From assembly GCA_037179385.1 (NCBI GenBank), contig CM074185.1:6877371-6941370 (forward strand): DNA of 64,000 nucleotides. Reading direction: 5' to 3'. The position numbers and the translations under genes were made by a program. Numbering within the stretch: the stretch's first letter is position 1; each line of letters begins with the position of its first letter. The notes below the pieces were generated by a model that was not told the origin of the DNA, ran no database searches, and was given only the letters and a program-made list of their open reading frames with translations. Source of the DNA: Holothuria scabra. Taxonomy: Eukaryota; Echinodermata; Holothuroidea; Aspidochirotida; Holothuriidae. This document shows positions 12,021 through 25,290 of this stretch, in pieces.

Positions 12021-13033
12021 GGTTTTGAAATGGAGGCGACACTCACGGCTCGAGTCGGCCTATGGGGATTAGCTAAACATGACACCTCGATGCATAGAAA
12101 CCAGGTCCTACTAGGCGGGAGGAGGGATATGAAACTCAGTGTGAATGAAACCTCAAGGGAGGAAGAAAGAGGATTTAAAAGAGAAAATTTACATAAATGG
12201 AGAATATTTGACAGATTTTAATGCAGAGAATAGAAACTTCTGGAACTCTTTACAATCCGTGCTTTCAAAGGGGATATGGGGTAGCCACCTAATATATACA
12301 AGACAAGAACCTGATCAAGAGGTCTACACAGTTCTCCCACAGAATTTCTGCGTGTGACGTCAGCACGTTTCGCTGGATGGAAATGATCAAAGGCAGTCGT
12401 TGTGTTACCGAAACGCGGGCACAACAGCACCTGAGTAACAATTATTATAAAATGGACGCCTGGATGGAAAACAGAGAGATGCGCAACGCAGTGACGTAGG
12501 TGCATAAGCCCTAAAGGCATTTACTGTTCGTCCCCTTGTTCAGTGCAGTAGTAGGCTTATCTTGCAGTCATACAGTCATATGAGCATTCAAATCATTTGC
12601 CACTCTTTGCGAAAGTGGTTGTGTCCAACTGGATCTCTATCTAGTAAAAATCTTAAACTAGCCAAATCGGATCACAAGTTTCATCCATGCAGTATCAGTG
12701 TCACTGCCTGCTTAGTTCAAGATTGCTTTGGAAGACTTAAAAGAGCCCACTTCGCCTAAAAAAACTAATTCCCAAGGAAAGTAAAATTAAGTGTATCTGG
12801 TAAATAGTCCTCTATGTCAACAGATAATCCCCGTGTATAATTTCCAAAGCTGTGCCAGATCATGTTTGTACTGTTTTCGATCATGTGACTGGCAATTGAA
12901 TGTATTTTTAACCATACGAAAAATGATTTTATCTATAGTAAGGGGTGGAACGATCTTTGCCGATCTAAACTTTACATCCGCAATGTTTAATCAGAGGGGG
13001 TAAGGGGCACATATCCTTCATATCAGGGTAGAT
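12021..13033. other. No recognised gene
   Basis: Several overlapping short frames on both strands (about 12000-12760) have no family likeness and no consistent splice borders. Nothing else was supported. Confidence 0.45.
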
Positions 13034-13173
13034 GCGCACTGTTTAACAAGGTGTCTCTTGATTGGTTGTTGCCATTGTATTGTATCGATTGTATCCTTTG
13101 TTAGGGTTAGGGATCAGGTTAGGGATTAGGGCTATCGTTAGCCAGTTAGGAAAATTCTTTTTAAACAGTGCGC
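13034..13173. mobile_element. Small inverted-repeat element with telomere-like repeats inside
   Basis: GCGCACTGTTTAA at the left and TTAAACAGTGCGC at the right are perfect 13-bp inverted repeats 140 bp apart. Between them lies an imperfect run of TTAGGG-like units (13101-13132: TTAGGGTTAGGGATCAGG and so on). Confidence 0.6.
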
Positions 13174-14068
13174 TTCGCCCCTCATATCATATACACTATA
13201 CTGACGTCTACATAATTTCATTGTAAATATCTCTAAGGCATACTTGACAACGGAAAGCAAGGAATTATATATTTGACTGAAACACGAGCTTTACTTTGAC
13301 TGATGCCAGAAGCCCGAGAGCGGGGCGGACTGATGGCTGGGGAAGGGAACACATTTATAAAGGATTATTCTCTCCGTTCTATAAATGCCATTAAATGGTA
13401 TTAAAACAATCTCTTTCGACGGATCCACTTAAATACAACCCGAAAGCGTAACTCCACCCCTCAAAAATTGACAACCGAAACAGTTTTTCAGACTTTACAG
13501 TATCGGTAAATTGACTGAGTTCATGATCGTTGCCCTTTAAGGGAATTGAAGTTAGAGTATAATGCACGTCAAAGATTCGATGTAATTTAAACTAAACTCA
13601 GCAGGATAACTTTATCTTCACTTCACTCCTGTATTATGTATTATTCGAGGAACGAGATAAACACAAAAGGTTTAAACCTTTAACAACACATATAACAGTA
13701 CAATGATGAAGCCATTTTACCTGAATGTTTTAAAAAAGATTCAATGACCTGGAAAAATAACTACCCAGTCTCAAAAAAATATTATGACGTTGCTACCGTT
13801 TAAAACCAACACACAAAATCTTGCTTTTGTTGATTTTGAGGGCTGTTTTGATGGATATATAATACGTACCGTCCTATTGACTGTGTTTACATCCATTCAA
13901 TCACGTACGGTAGCTTTTGTCTGTAGGCCTACAAAGTTCTATTTTTCGAAAGAATCTGATAGTGATAATATTCAGCTGGTTTATTTCGATAAGTTATCAC
14001 GTGTCTAAATTGAGGATTTTAAAATTCAATGGTTCTCTCGATGGCACTAGTATAAGCCAGTTCCTACA

Positions 14069-16480
14069 CAGGGGTGGCACCCCCCCGTTGGGGACCACTG
14101 CCCCCCCCCCCTCCGTCGGGGAAGGTCAGCGGTTTCGTCGGGGAGGTCTGAAAATAAAAAAAAAATAAAGAAAAAAGAAAAAAAGAAAAAATGCAAGGAC
14201 CAAAATTACTGGATGGGGGAACATACTTTTTGTTTTGAAATGCTATTTTAATACATATCGGAATCGATTTTCAATCACTTCTTCTTTCCTCGGTTAAACC
14301 TCATTTCATGTACCTTATCTCCTTCCCTGTCGTGGAAGGACGGAAGTTTCCTTCGGGGAAGGCCTAACAATGAACGTAAAGGACTGAAGTTACTGGATGG
14401 ACGATCATGAACTTTTTTTTTTCTTTTTGAACTATTTTATTCTTTTGTAACGGTATTTTAATGCCTACATGAATCTGTTTTAATCACTTCTCACTAGCTC
14501 TGTTATCCCTCATCTCCTGTCCTTCCCCCTGTTGTTGAGAAAACCCAATTTCGTCGGGGAGCCTTCATCTGCATGTCCACGTTAAACTGATAAAGGCGCG
14601 GGTCTTATAAATTTCAGTCAACGGGACGGTCTTCTTGATTTTGCTCACTAGAAGATAATATTTTTCAAGGAAACTCACAATTCCGAATTTTCTTGACAAA
14701 AACAGACGAGAGGTTGTTCAGGTGCATACGGTGACCAATGTTCTGCCACCTGGCCTGCCCCGACAGTCGAATTGTAGTAACGGTAATGAAAATCAGAAAG
14801 GCCGTTTCAACTACACATAGGCCGGCGATAAACAGTAGTGACTGTGAAAATGTCTCCCAATACTGTCTGACTGGAAATTCATTTGAAGCCATCTTGTAAC
14901 GTGACATATTTTCAAAAATTCAAATACACAGAAAAGAAAATCATTTATAGTCTGGAGTTCGGGAAGTCACGTACAAAATTTCATCTTTCAAGCGGGCCTT
15001 GGAATGGACTACAGTGACGATTCCTAATAGAGGCAAAAACACTAGTATGTTTTTAATTCCGTTGAAGAGTTTTCCTCCGAAAAGAGACAAGAACATCACA
15101 TCTAATTAATTGCAGCAGTACCCTTTTATCTGGTAATTTTCTGATCACTTACCAAATTGGGTTTTTTCTATGGAGGTGAAGCTTTCCTTTCAAAGGAAAG
15201 CTCAAAATAACGACTGCTTCATTACTAGTTTCAAGTCTGGGAAATTCCTGTTCCAGCTGTCTGAGGGGTTAGAATTTTTAACAATTTTCTGTACGCTCCG
15301 CGCCGATTGATGGTGGCGCTCCGCTTAGATAGAGTGTTTTGGTCGAAAAGATTACTTAACAGAACATTGCAAGCTTGCAAATTGTTCTTCGTTTTGGGAC
15401 AATATTATGAAGTTGAAAATTTCATTGCGAAAGAAAGCTCAAAAAATGACTGATTTGTTTTTAGGCACGAGCCCGGGAAATGCCATTTCCTGCTGCCTGG
15501 AGGTTCTCAATTTTTAAAAAATTTCTGTGTTCTGCACTTTGATAGTCTTTCGGGCAAAATTACTTTTTCCAGACAAAAGAGACAGTTCTGCCCCTCCCAA
15601 ACTGAAACGCTCCCGTACGTCTATGTCAATATATAAATATAAAACTTTAAGTGTATGGGAAACCAAACTGTTTCCGGGAGAATTTTCCCAATATGGTCCG
15701 AGGGCCTTAATCTGCATGATGATATTCAGTAGCCCCAACCAAACTACAGACAAGGCCCTACTTGATTTTCTTATAAGAAGACTAGATTCTTCCATAAAAC
15801 CGGTAAATCTGTCACAAAATTACAAGTTTTCTCCAGTATAAGCTTCAGATTGTTAAAATTAGAAAAATTTTTCCAGTTTCGATGGATACTCCGTACAATA
15901 ACTAACCAAAGCCAACTCAGTCTGTGAATCACCCCAACATTCTACCTAATTTCGCTCTTAAAAGTCATATCACTTAATAAATAACCCAAATATTTCATAA
16001 TAACTGTACCCCCAAACCAAATTTTGTTCCATTTAATTCCAAAATTTCTCCAATAAAATGAGCTCTAAATGTTCAAATCTTCGTTTAAAAAAGGAGAAAA
16101 ATGGGGCAACCTAATCTCATGTTGAAGCCTTAGTACGTAGGCTTAGTACGATTAATTATTTACAGCTGTCGCCTATAAAACGTTTTTGATTTTTCCCATA
16201 TGGAGGACAGATCCTTCAATAAACACCTCAACTTTTTAATGGTCCTCACAAAAGCAAAATTTCTTTAAAAAAATTTAAAGTTTGTGTTCAAAATAAACTC
16301 CAGATTTTTAGGTATTTGTTGGAAAGAATGCCAAAAATTTGGCGCGCTGCGCGCGCCTAAAAATCTGTTAATTCATGTCCCACCGGGACTAACTCAAAGC
16401 CTTTGTCGGGGCCTTGAAATGCTGGCCCCCCTGTCGGGGAGCTTGGCCCCCCTGTCGGGGAAATCCTGGCGCCACCCCTA
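14069..16480 (+). mobile_element. Non-autonomous hAT element, copy 1 (2.4 kb)
   Basis: Ends CAGGGGTGGC and GCGCCACCCCTA form a terminal inverted repeat of the hAT type. The flanks TTCCTACA (14061-14068) and ATCCTACA (16481-16488) are an 8-bp target duplication with one mismatch. No transposase frame is present. The interior has G/C-rich ends with CCCCGTCGGGGAAGG blocks, an internal repeat of roughly 230 bp (about 15180-15400 against 15420-15600), and a possible captured exon at 14679-14907. Confidence 0.85.
14679..14907 (-). pseudogene. Possible host exon captured inside the hAT element
   Basis: The 229-bp open frame starts at ATG (MSRYKMASNEFPVRQYW), has a hydrophobic, membrane-like span (LLFIAGLCVVETAFLIFITV), continues RLSGQARWQNIGHRMHLN and ends at a donor-like ATT|GTGAGT. 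Copies of the same stretch in the other two hAT elements (about 20069-20290 plus strand, and 21040-21140 minus strand) keep parts such as QARWQTIGHCMHMNS but are frame-broken. It looks like a first coding exon with its splice donor carried by the transposon, but the source gene is not in the window and the protein is not recognised. Confidence 0.35.
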
Positions 16481-16775
16481 ATCCTACAACGGTTTTCCAT
16501 TCTTACCTTCACAAACTATAACACGCATGCGTAATGTGTTGGTCCATTCTCCCAGATTTGCTTATCGGGAGGTGCTTAGGCAGCTGTCAAAGGTGATTGG
16601 ACAAATCAGAAGAACAGTTTTCAATTTTTCATTAAAGGGAAAATACTGTTAAAAGAATAGTTCAAAGCCAAATTTATGTTTGATATGTTACAGAGGAATA
16701 TATTCTAAGCATTCTGGTGAAAGTTTCATATTCATTCCCCATGTTCGGTTCTTGGAGATATTAGCAGTGTGGTGA

Positions 16776-16983
16776 TGTGAGTACGGGACCATGAGTACGA
16801 GTACGGGTATGGGTACCAGGTCATGAGTACGGGTACGGGTGCAAGGTCATGAGTACGAGTACGGGCATGGGTACCAGGTCATTAGTACGGGTACGAGTCC
16901 GAAGAAAAAAAAAACATGAGTACGGGTATGGGTACGAGTACGGAATCTTGTACTCGAGTACGGGTACGGGTACGGGTACTACA
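16776..16983. repeat. Hexamer-type minisatellite (GTACGG/GAGTAC)
   Basis: About 200 bp of GAGTACGGGTACGGGT-like units, with ACCAGGTCATGAGTACG spacers. Translation gives only R-T-R-T or P-V repeats, so it is not a gene. Confidence 0.85.
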
Positions 16984-17966
16984 GCATTGGATATTAGCCA
17001 TTGAATTTGACACATAATTTGTTAAAAGTGAACTTGAAGCAAACAGGTGTGATGTCATGGATTCACATTGTTGGCCAATGTTTGTTTTTCTTGATTTTCC
17101 ATCCTACTGTTTTGACTTTGAATTGGTTAGGGATTCTATCTTACCCCTAAGGCATATAAAGTTTTTAAAATGTCATTTCTCAGGATGCACCTATGGTATC
17201 ATTAAATCAAAGTTTAGTTGCATAAAATTGGTCGTAAATTATAAACAAAAACAAAACATTGGCCAAGTTTGAATTGATATACCCTATAGTTCGCTTTTAT
17301 CAGCTCAATTTTATCAAGTTAAACAGCCGTTTTGGAGGATAATGGCCGAGTTATCATTCTAACTCAATATTTATGCTCGGAAGTATCCTATGGTGTATTT
17401 ACAAGGAAAATGAGAGGAATTAGTATAAGAAATCTTGATTGAATTCGGCCGACAGGTTATTATCTGTAAAGCTAGGTGATCGATTCATGACGTGGATTTT
17501 ACTCCGTCATGACAAAAACATACATGAACATAATCGACGTTAATATAATTTTAATTGGTTTTATATACTTGGATTTTGTGTTTCTTCCCGTCTTTGGCCC
17601 ACACACTTTCAATGTATAATGTTAACTGAAACGGTTGAAAGATAGGTCAATCTCTCGATTGCAAAGGATTACAAGAGAAGCTGTGATTTCGTTCAGCTGT
17701 TCAGTTAACTCCTACTTGAGTTTGACTTGAAGGACCTTCACCTCTGTACATATGACTTCTTATTTCTTTTAACACCCAAGATGGATGTTTGTTTGGGAAA
17801 GAATATAAAGGAATACAGGTTTTAATTCATTCCAATTCTGTTTTATCTTCGAAAAATTTGATAACAGATCGGAGATATGAAGGAACTACGGATAAACAAC
17901 TGTCATATGCATAAAATGTGGAAACACTTTCAAAGTGTAAGCAAGACCTCTTTAAAGGGGCTCATT

Positions 17967-20900
17967 CAGGGGGGCGCCAGCGGGGAGAGGGGGGCGGGGG
18001 CCATGCCCCCCCCCGTCAGAGAAGGCCGGCGGTTTCGTCGGGGAAGCTCAAAAATAAAAAAAAAAATAATAAAAAGCCCTACAAGCACTGAAGTTATTAG
18101 ATGGGCGATCTAGAACATATTTATTGTTTTGTTATACTATTTTAATACATATCGGAATCTATTTTAAATCACTTCTTAGCTCTGTTATATCTCATTCCAT
18201 GTACCTTGTCCCATCTCCTCCCCCGTCGGGGAAGGACGGCATTTTTTTGGGGGGGGGGGGAGGCCTAAATAATGAGAAACGTAAAGGACTGAAGTTAGTA
18301 GATGGATGCTCATGATTTTCTATGAAGTAGTTTTATTTTTCTTTTGTAACGCTATTTAAACGCATATCTGAAGCGGTTTAATCACTTCTTCCTAGTTGTG
18401 TTATCCCTTATCCCATTTTCAATCCGTGCGCGCCAGGTTATGCCCCCGTCGGGGAAGGCTAACCAACCCCTGTTGTTGAGAAAATCCAATTTCGTGGAGG
18501 ATCCTTCATCAAGAAAACCACGATAAAACATGTGGGCCTGATAAGCAGGGGTGGCGCCAGGATTTGCCCGACAGGAGGGCCAGCTTTACAAAGCCCCGAC
18601 AAAAGAGATGAGTTAATCCCGATGGGACGCGACTTGGCAGAATTAGAGGCGCGCGTAAATTTTTGGCTTTCTTTTTAACAAATACTTAAAAATCTGGAGT
18701 TTATTTTCAAGAAAACGTTTACAATTTTTGAAAGAAATTTGACTTTTGTGAAGAGCATTAAAAATGGGGGTATATATTGAGGAATCTGTCCTTCATATGG
18801 GCAAAATAAAAAACTGTACGCAGGTGACAACTGAAATTCTTTTGGGGTTACATACTAAGGTTTAAGAAGAGACGATTAGTTCGCTCGAAAAGTCTTTCCC
18901 TTTTTTGAACAAAGGTTTTAAAACGAAGAGATTATTTTATTGGATAAATTTTGGTTTTCAATGAAGGAAAATTTGGTGTTTCGGTAAGATTATAATGAAA
19001 AATTGGGTTTTTTTTATTAAGTTATATGCCTATCAATAACAAAATTACGTAGAATGTTGGAGTGATTAACAGAGTTGACTTTGGTTATTTGTTGTAGGGA
19101 CTATCCATCGAAATTGGAAAATTTTGCCACTTTTAACAATCTGAAGCTTATGTTGGAGAAAATTGCAACTTTATGACAGATTTGGGGGTTTATGGAAGAA
19201 TCTTACCATTCTTAAGAGAAAAATCAAGTAGGGGTGATCTGTAGTTTGTTGGGGTTTACCGAATATCATCATTCAGATTAAGGACCTCGGACCATATTGG
19301 AAAATTTTCCCGCGGAATAAGTTTGGCTTCCCATATGTTTGATGTTATATATTTTATATATTGACATAGGTGCACGGGAGCCTTTCAGTTTGGGAGGGGG
19401 CAGAATTGTCTTTTTTGTCCGAAAAATGTAATCCTGCTCGAAAGCCTATCTAAGTGGAGCGCTCAGAAATTTTTGAAAATTGAGAACTCCGAGACAGCAG
19501 GAAATGATATTTCCCGGGCTCGTATCGAGAAACAAAGCAGTCATTATTTTGAGCTTTCTTTCGCAAGAAAATTTTCACTTCATAATACTGCCCCAAAACG
19601 AAACATAATTGTGCAGGCATGCATTGTTCTGTTCAGTAATCTGTTCGACCAAAACACTCTCTAAGTGGAGCTCCACCACCGTTGGCGCGGAGCGTACAGA
19701 AAATTGTTTAAATATCTGACCTCTCAGATAGCCGGAAATGGCGTTTCCCAGACTTGTAACTAGAAATGAAGCAGTCATTAGTTTGAGATTTCCTTTGAAA
19801 TGAAAGTTTCACTTTAATAGAAAAACCCCAACTTGCTATGTGATCAGAAAATTACCAGATAAAAGGTACTTCTACAATTAGATGTAATGGTCTTGCCTCT
19901 TTTCGTGGGAACTATGCAACGGAATTGAAAACATACTGTTTTTTTTACTAATATATTAAGAATCTAATTCGTTGTACTCAATTGCAAGGTCCACTGAATA
20001 GATGAAATTTTCTACGTGACTGCCCCAGCTTCAGACTATGATTTCACTTCCAACGTATTGAAAATATGTCACGTTACAAGGTGGCTTCAAATAAATTTTC
20101 AGTCATACTTGTGGAGAGACATTCTCAAACTACTGTTCATCATTATGTGTAGCTGAAAACATGGCTGATTTTCATTACCGTTGCTATAATTTGGCTGTCG
20201 AATCAGGCCAGATGGCAGACCATTGGGCACTGCATGCACATGAACAGCCTCTCGTCCGATTTTGTAAGGAAAATTCAGAATTGTGAGTTTCCTTGAAGAA
20301 TCTGGTCTTCTAAGCAAAATAAAGAAGATCGTCGCGGTGACTAAGTTTAACAGGCCCACATCTTTTACCGTGGGCCTGTAGATGAAGGTTCCCCGACGAA
20401 ACTGGATTTTCTCATCAACAGGGGTGAGAAGCCTTCGCCGACGAGGGCATGACCTTGAGCACAAGGATTGAAGATGGGATGAGGAGATGTTAATCACTTC
20501 TTCATAGCAGAGTTAGTAAGAAGTGATAAACACCGATTAAGATACGCATGAAAATAGCGTTACAAAAGAAAAAAGTTCATAAAGAAGAAAAAAAGAAACA
20601 GTTCATGATCATCCATCCAGTAACTTCAGTCCTTTACGTTTTGTCATTTTTAGGCATCCCCGAAAAAAAATTGAAGTCCTTCCGCGACAGAAGGAGATAG
20701 GACAAGGTACATGGAAGTAGGTACAACAGAGTTACAAAGAAGTGATTGAAAATCGATTATGATATGTATTGAAATAGCATTACAAAACAAAAAATATGTT
20801 CAAGATCGCCCATCCAGTAACTTCAGTCCATGTAGGATTTTTTTTACTATTTTTTATATTTTTTTAGGTCTCCCCGACGAAACCGGCGACCTTCTCCGAC

Positions 20901-22195
20901 GGGGGGCCCAGTGTTCCCCGACGGGGAGGGGGGATGGCCCCCTGGCCCCCGCTGGCGCCACCCCTGCTGATAAGCTTCAGTCACTATAACGACCTTCTTG
21001 GCTGATTTTGCCTACTGTAGAAGATCATATTCTTCAAGGAAACTTACAATTCCGAATTATCCTAACAAAAACGGGCGACTGCTGTTCATATGCATACAGT
21101 ACCCAATGGTCTGCCATTTGGCCTGGCCGGACAGCCGAATTTTTGGGGCAGTATTATGAAGTGAAAATTTTATTGCCAAAGAAATCTGAAAGTAGTGACT
21201 CCTTTAATTCTAGATACGAGCCCAGGGAATGCCATTTCCTGATGTCTGGGGGTTCTCAATTTCAAAAAAATCTGTGCGCTCGACTAAGATAGTCTTTCGA
21301 GCAGGATTACATTTTTTGGACAAAAAACAAAATTCTGCCCCTCCCAAACTGAAACGCTCACGTACGCCTATGACAATAAATAAAATATAAAACTTCGGAT
21401 AGATGCACAGCCAAACTTTTTTCCTCGGGAGAATGTTCCAATATGGTCCGAGGGCCTGAATCTGCATGGTGATATTCAGTAACCCCAACAAAACAACAGA
21501 TCGCCTCCTACTTGATTTTTCTCATGAGAACGTCAGGTTCTTCCATAAAACCCCTAAACTGTCATAAAAATTACAGTTTTCTCCAATATAAGCTTTAGAT
21601 TGTTGAAAGTGGCAAAATTTTCCAATTTCGATGGACGCTTCGTATAATAAAAAATCAACGCCAACTCTGTTAATCAACCGGCATACTACCTAATTTTGCT
21701 CTTGAAAGGTATATCACTTAATCAAAAAAACATAGTTTTAATTATAAATTAACAAATAAACCAAATTTTCTTTCATTAAAGTAAAAAATTTCTCCAATAT
21801 AATAAGCCCTTAATTTTCAAATCTTGGTTCAAAAAAAGGGAAAAACTTATCGGGCAAACTTCTGGTTTCGCCGTGAAGCCTAAGTACGTAGGTCCAGTAC
21901 GATTTAATACCTAACCCCAAAGAATTTCACCTGTCGCCCATATAGCGTTTTTGATTTTTCTCTTATGAAGGATAGATTCTTCAATAACACCTAAAATTTT
22001 TTATAACAAAAGCCAAATTTCTTTCAAAATTTTAATTTTTTCTTCAAATAAACTCCGGATTTTTTTAGGTAAATGTTAAAAAGAATGCCAAAGATTTCGG
22101 CGCGCTCCGCGCGCCTCAAATTTTTTCAGGTCACGTTCCACTAGGCCTATAGATAAAAAGTATGCCTAGATGAGAGGCGATTCTCCGCCGCCCCT
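17967..22195 (+). mobile_element. Non-autonomous hAT element, copy 3 (split by copy 2)
   Basis: The left part (17967-18545) begins CAGGGGGGCGCCAG and matches the start of copy 1. After the nested copy 2, the sequence resumes at 20967 exactly where copy 1 continues and runs to about 22195. The right end is degraded (near CGCCGCCCCTAC), and no convincing target duplication could be found, so the right border is approximate. Confidence 0.75.
18546..20966 (-). mobile_element. Non-autonomous hAT element, copy 2 (nested, 2.4 kb)
   Basis: Ends CAGGGGTGGCGCC and GGCGCCACCCCTG are perfect inverted repeats with an exact 8-bp duplication CTGATAAG at 18538-18545 and 20967-20974. The body matches copy 1 in reverse orientation. 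It sits inside copy 3, so it moved after copy 3 was in place. No transposase is encoded, so movement needed a source elsewhere in the genome. Confidence 0.92.
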
Positions 22196-23638
22196 ACCCC
22201 TAAAATATTTGTGAGGACAAACCTCGAAGCCCAGATGTGTACCAGGAGGGGGAGGGGCGTTCTAGGAAAAACTGGAATTAGAAATTGTTAAATGGTACTC
22301 CTTTATTTCAGTCTTCAGTCAAAAACTCCAAAAGGCCGAGAGAGCCGTCACAGAGAAGTCAATCAAACTTAATAACTCCTACATAAACTTTGTAGTGAAG
22401 CATAGTTTGAGTCGTTTTGAAAATAAAATGATTCCATACCTCCCTTTAGAGATTGCTGGACCCGGACCTCTCTTTAAAGATTCGGAAAAAGAGGGGAGGT
22501 TGAGGTCCCTTTAAATTTTCATTAGAAGCTTTTCTTTCAAAAACTCCTACTAGTAACTGTGGCTTGCAGACCAGCCAAGTGTCGTATTTATCTTATTCAC
22601 TTATCCTTTACGAAGAGACTAATGAGGCGTTTAGTAAATCCGTCTTTCTATAACAACTAAGTCAGGTTTATAGGATGCAGACGAAAGGAGATTTTCTCCC
22701 TCTTTCGCTTCATTTCTTGTGAATATGGAAGCCCAAAGTTACGTGGATCCATGTCAATCATTCGTCGTTCGACTCTCTTCATATCAATTACACTTCCTCG
22801 TTAAAATACAGGTATTCATTCCAGAGGAGTCGGGTTTGCCATGGCAGATTTCAAAGTCCACTAAGGCTTGTTTACGACGAAAGGCGTGTACTGCGTATTC
22901 ACACATCCAAGACCAGGGAAGGTCCCAAGTCAAGGTGTGAGGTCAGGAAAGAGTCTCCTAAATATTGTGACTTCTAGATAGTGTAAATTAGTGATTCCTT
23001 CGCTGTATTATACATAGCTGCTGGGCCTATTTCGCCTTTATGAAATATATTCCCCCTAGAGTTCCCCCTTTGTAGCCGTCATTGTTTGGTTACGAGCCCA
23101 AACCAGTGGCCCTAATAATTGGGACATTCATCAAAATGCCATTGCTGTTAAATCTGTTTTTCAAACCCAGGAGTGAAGAGGAGTTTTTGAGCGGACCGAT
23201 GTAGGAGGGTTACTCATCCGCTAAAACGATTATGCTTTCAGCAAGCATAATATTGCTTCTCTTCATGCGCGGGATTACAATTTGTGATGTATATATTCCA
23301 AAGGCTATCACTAATCAGAAAGTCACCGTTTATCAACACAAAAAGCAAACAGAACAACTTCGGACGATATTACACAATCTTTGCCTAGATCTTTGCACGC
23401 CAGGAACCTTAAGTTGAACATGTAAAACTTTTATTTTAAATGATTGTCATAAACTTAAACATTTACACCTGTTGACATGATTGACAAATGACATTTCCAG
23501 TCTTTATCGGATATGAGGTCAGCCCGACGGATGTAAGGTAGGCCCGATTTGGTGTTAGGGTCAACCAAAACCCCGGCTTGTGAGCATCAGCGGACGAGTA
23601 AAGTCTCAAAAAGGGAGCAAACATTGAGGCAATAAGAC

Positions 23639-23673
23639 CATGGAAGTACTACCTCGGAGGTAGTACTTCCATG
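23639..23673. repeat. 35-nt near-perfect hairpin flanked by a 7-bp direct repeat
   Basis: CATGGAAGTACTACCTC and GAGGTAGTACTTCCATG are perfect 17-bp arms around a single base. ATAAGAC lies directly on both sides (23632-23638 and 23674-23680). The shape is that of a tiny palindromic insertion with a target duplication. Confidence 0.75.
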
Positions 23674-25164
23674 ATAAGACGTTAAGAAGAAAAACCACAT
23701 TCTTGGGAAAAGGGTGAAACATGACAAATAGAGCTAGAGCCTCGCTCTGCTTTTGTCATCTATGTAACTAGTATGTGTTCGTCTGTCTGTCTTCAAGTGT
23801 TTTCTGGGAATCAAAAGTTTACTAGACCAATTAAAATTCATCTGCTCTCATAGAAGTCTGTGTGAGGTTCAAAAAGATTTTACAACCTCGAAACAAAACA
23901 AACTAAAGTAACAAAACAGAAGGAAAAAAATATCGACTCACGTCTTCAACATTTCGTAATGTATTTGCCAATCAGTGAGAATTTCAAGGCAAAACCCTCC
24001 GAACACCTCAAAATACTGTCATTTGCTTTCTAATCCTTTACCCCCGTAAAATGTCTGTGATAGGGCAACGTTCAGGCGTCTGTGTAATGGCAAGTCACAC
24101 GATTCAGATTAATCGAGTCAAACGTGTAAAAGATTTCTGTAGATATACAGAACAAAAATAAAGGAATACATGAAGAAAACGGAAGAAGTGCTTTCAATTT
24201 CGGAAACGAATTGGCAGCACTTTTCCGTATCCGCTTTGTATTTCTTTATTTTTTGGTCTGTTATTCTATAACATGCCTTGTGCCGCCATTTTTTACAGTG
24301 AAGAACCTATTCAACTGGAGTTATAGCCAACATTTCTTCGTAAATATGAAAAGTATTAGTTTGGGGATTTTCCCCAACTATACAAACTTTTAATCGAAAA
24401 GACTAAGGGCTTCCTCCAGACTTTAATAATATTAAAAGTTTGAAAACCCAGATCATATCCAGGCGGGTGAAGCCTGGAATTCATTATTGAGGAAGGGGTG
24501 ATTTATTAAGGGGGGGGGGGGGAGAAACCTGAAAACGGTCTAAGAGTAGCGTAGCGTCACCATAACAGTGAGTTGGCGCTAAATGACCAAAACAGCCAAA
24601 AATACCCCGCAGATTCCTGCAAATGTCACTTTCCAGACCTTTCAACTTGCTTATAAGCATATTTGTTAGAGTATGCTACGGAATGCTAGAGATATCATGG
24701 AAACACGATAATAGCCTAAATACAGAAAATATGCTCAAAGGGGAGCGGTTGCCCCTTTCGCTTCTCCTTGGCTACGCGTCTGATGTGATTACTTCTTAAA
24801 ATTTTGTTCAAACGAAAACTATACGTTTAACCGGTGTAGACGCTAGCACTTGAAGCGATGACGCTCTCTACACGTGTGAGGTCGGCGATTCCCGGATGGT
24901 TGGCAAACAAGGTCTGATTTTCATCAAAGAGCAAATCTACGGTTTTCTATATCTTAAACTTGTTTGTAGATTAAATAAACAATTAATCCCTATAACGACC
25001 AGTCACCCGAAACGATATTACTTTTGTTGCCCCCTTCAGTAAAATGTCAATTTTTTCGTTGGCCTTTTTTCTTAAACAAATCCAAAGCGTTTATTTCTTC
25101 AATTTGAGCTCTAAATTTTTGGAAATCTCCGCTTACCAAGTTATTTTGGCTGTACCGTCCTGTT

Positions 25165-25290
25165 ATGGCTTTGAGTAGCCCGCGGGGCGGACGAACTTTT
25201 TTCGTCCAGCTCATCGCTACGAAGGAGGGGCGGCAGCCTAAAGGGGATCGCGGCAGAGGCGCTACGCAGGCTGGGCTTTGAGTTGCTAGT
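25165..25290 (-). repeat. Dispersed GC-rich repeat, copy 2
   Basis: On the minus strand it reads GTAGCGCCTCTGCCGCGATCCC...CGTAGCGATGAGCTGGACG then AAAAAAGTTCGTCCGCCCCG, with a GGACGAA/TTCGTCC hairpin. It is the partner of the 700-870 repeat. Confidence 0.45.

Noticed and set aside
15514..21491. Similar minus-strand frames sharing GLLNI-MQI-ALGPYW and VRERFSLGGAE in the hAT copies
   Set aside because: The similarity follows from DNA similarity of the copies; one copy has stops in the matching frame, and no transposase motif is seen. A decayed coding remnant cannot be excluded.
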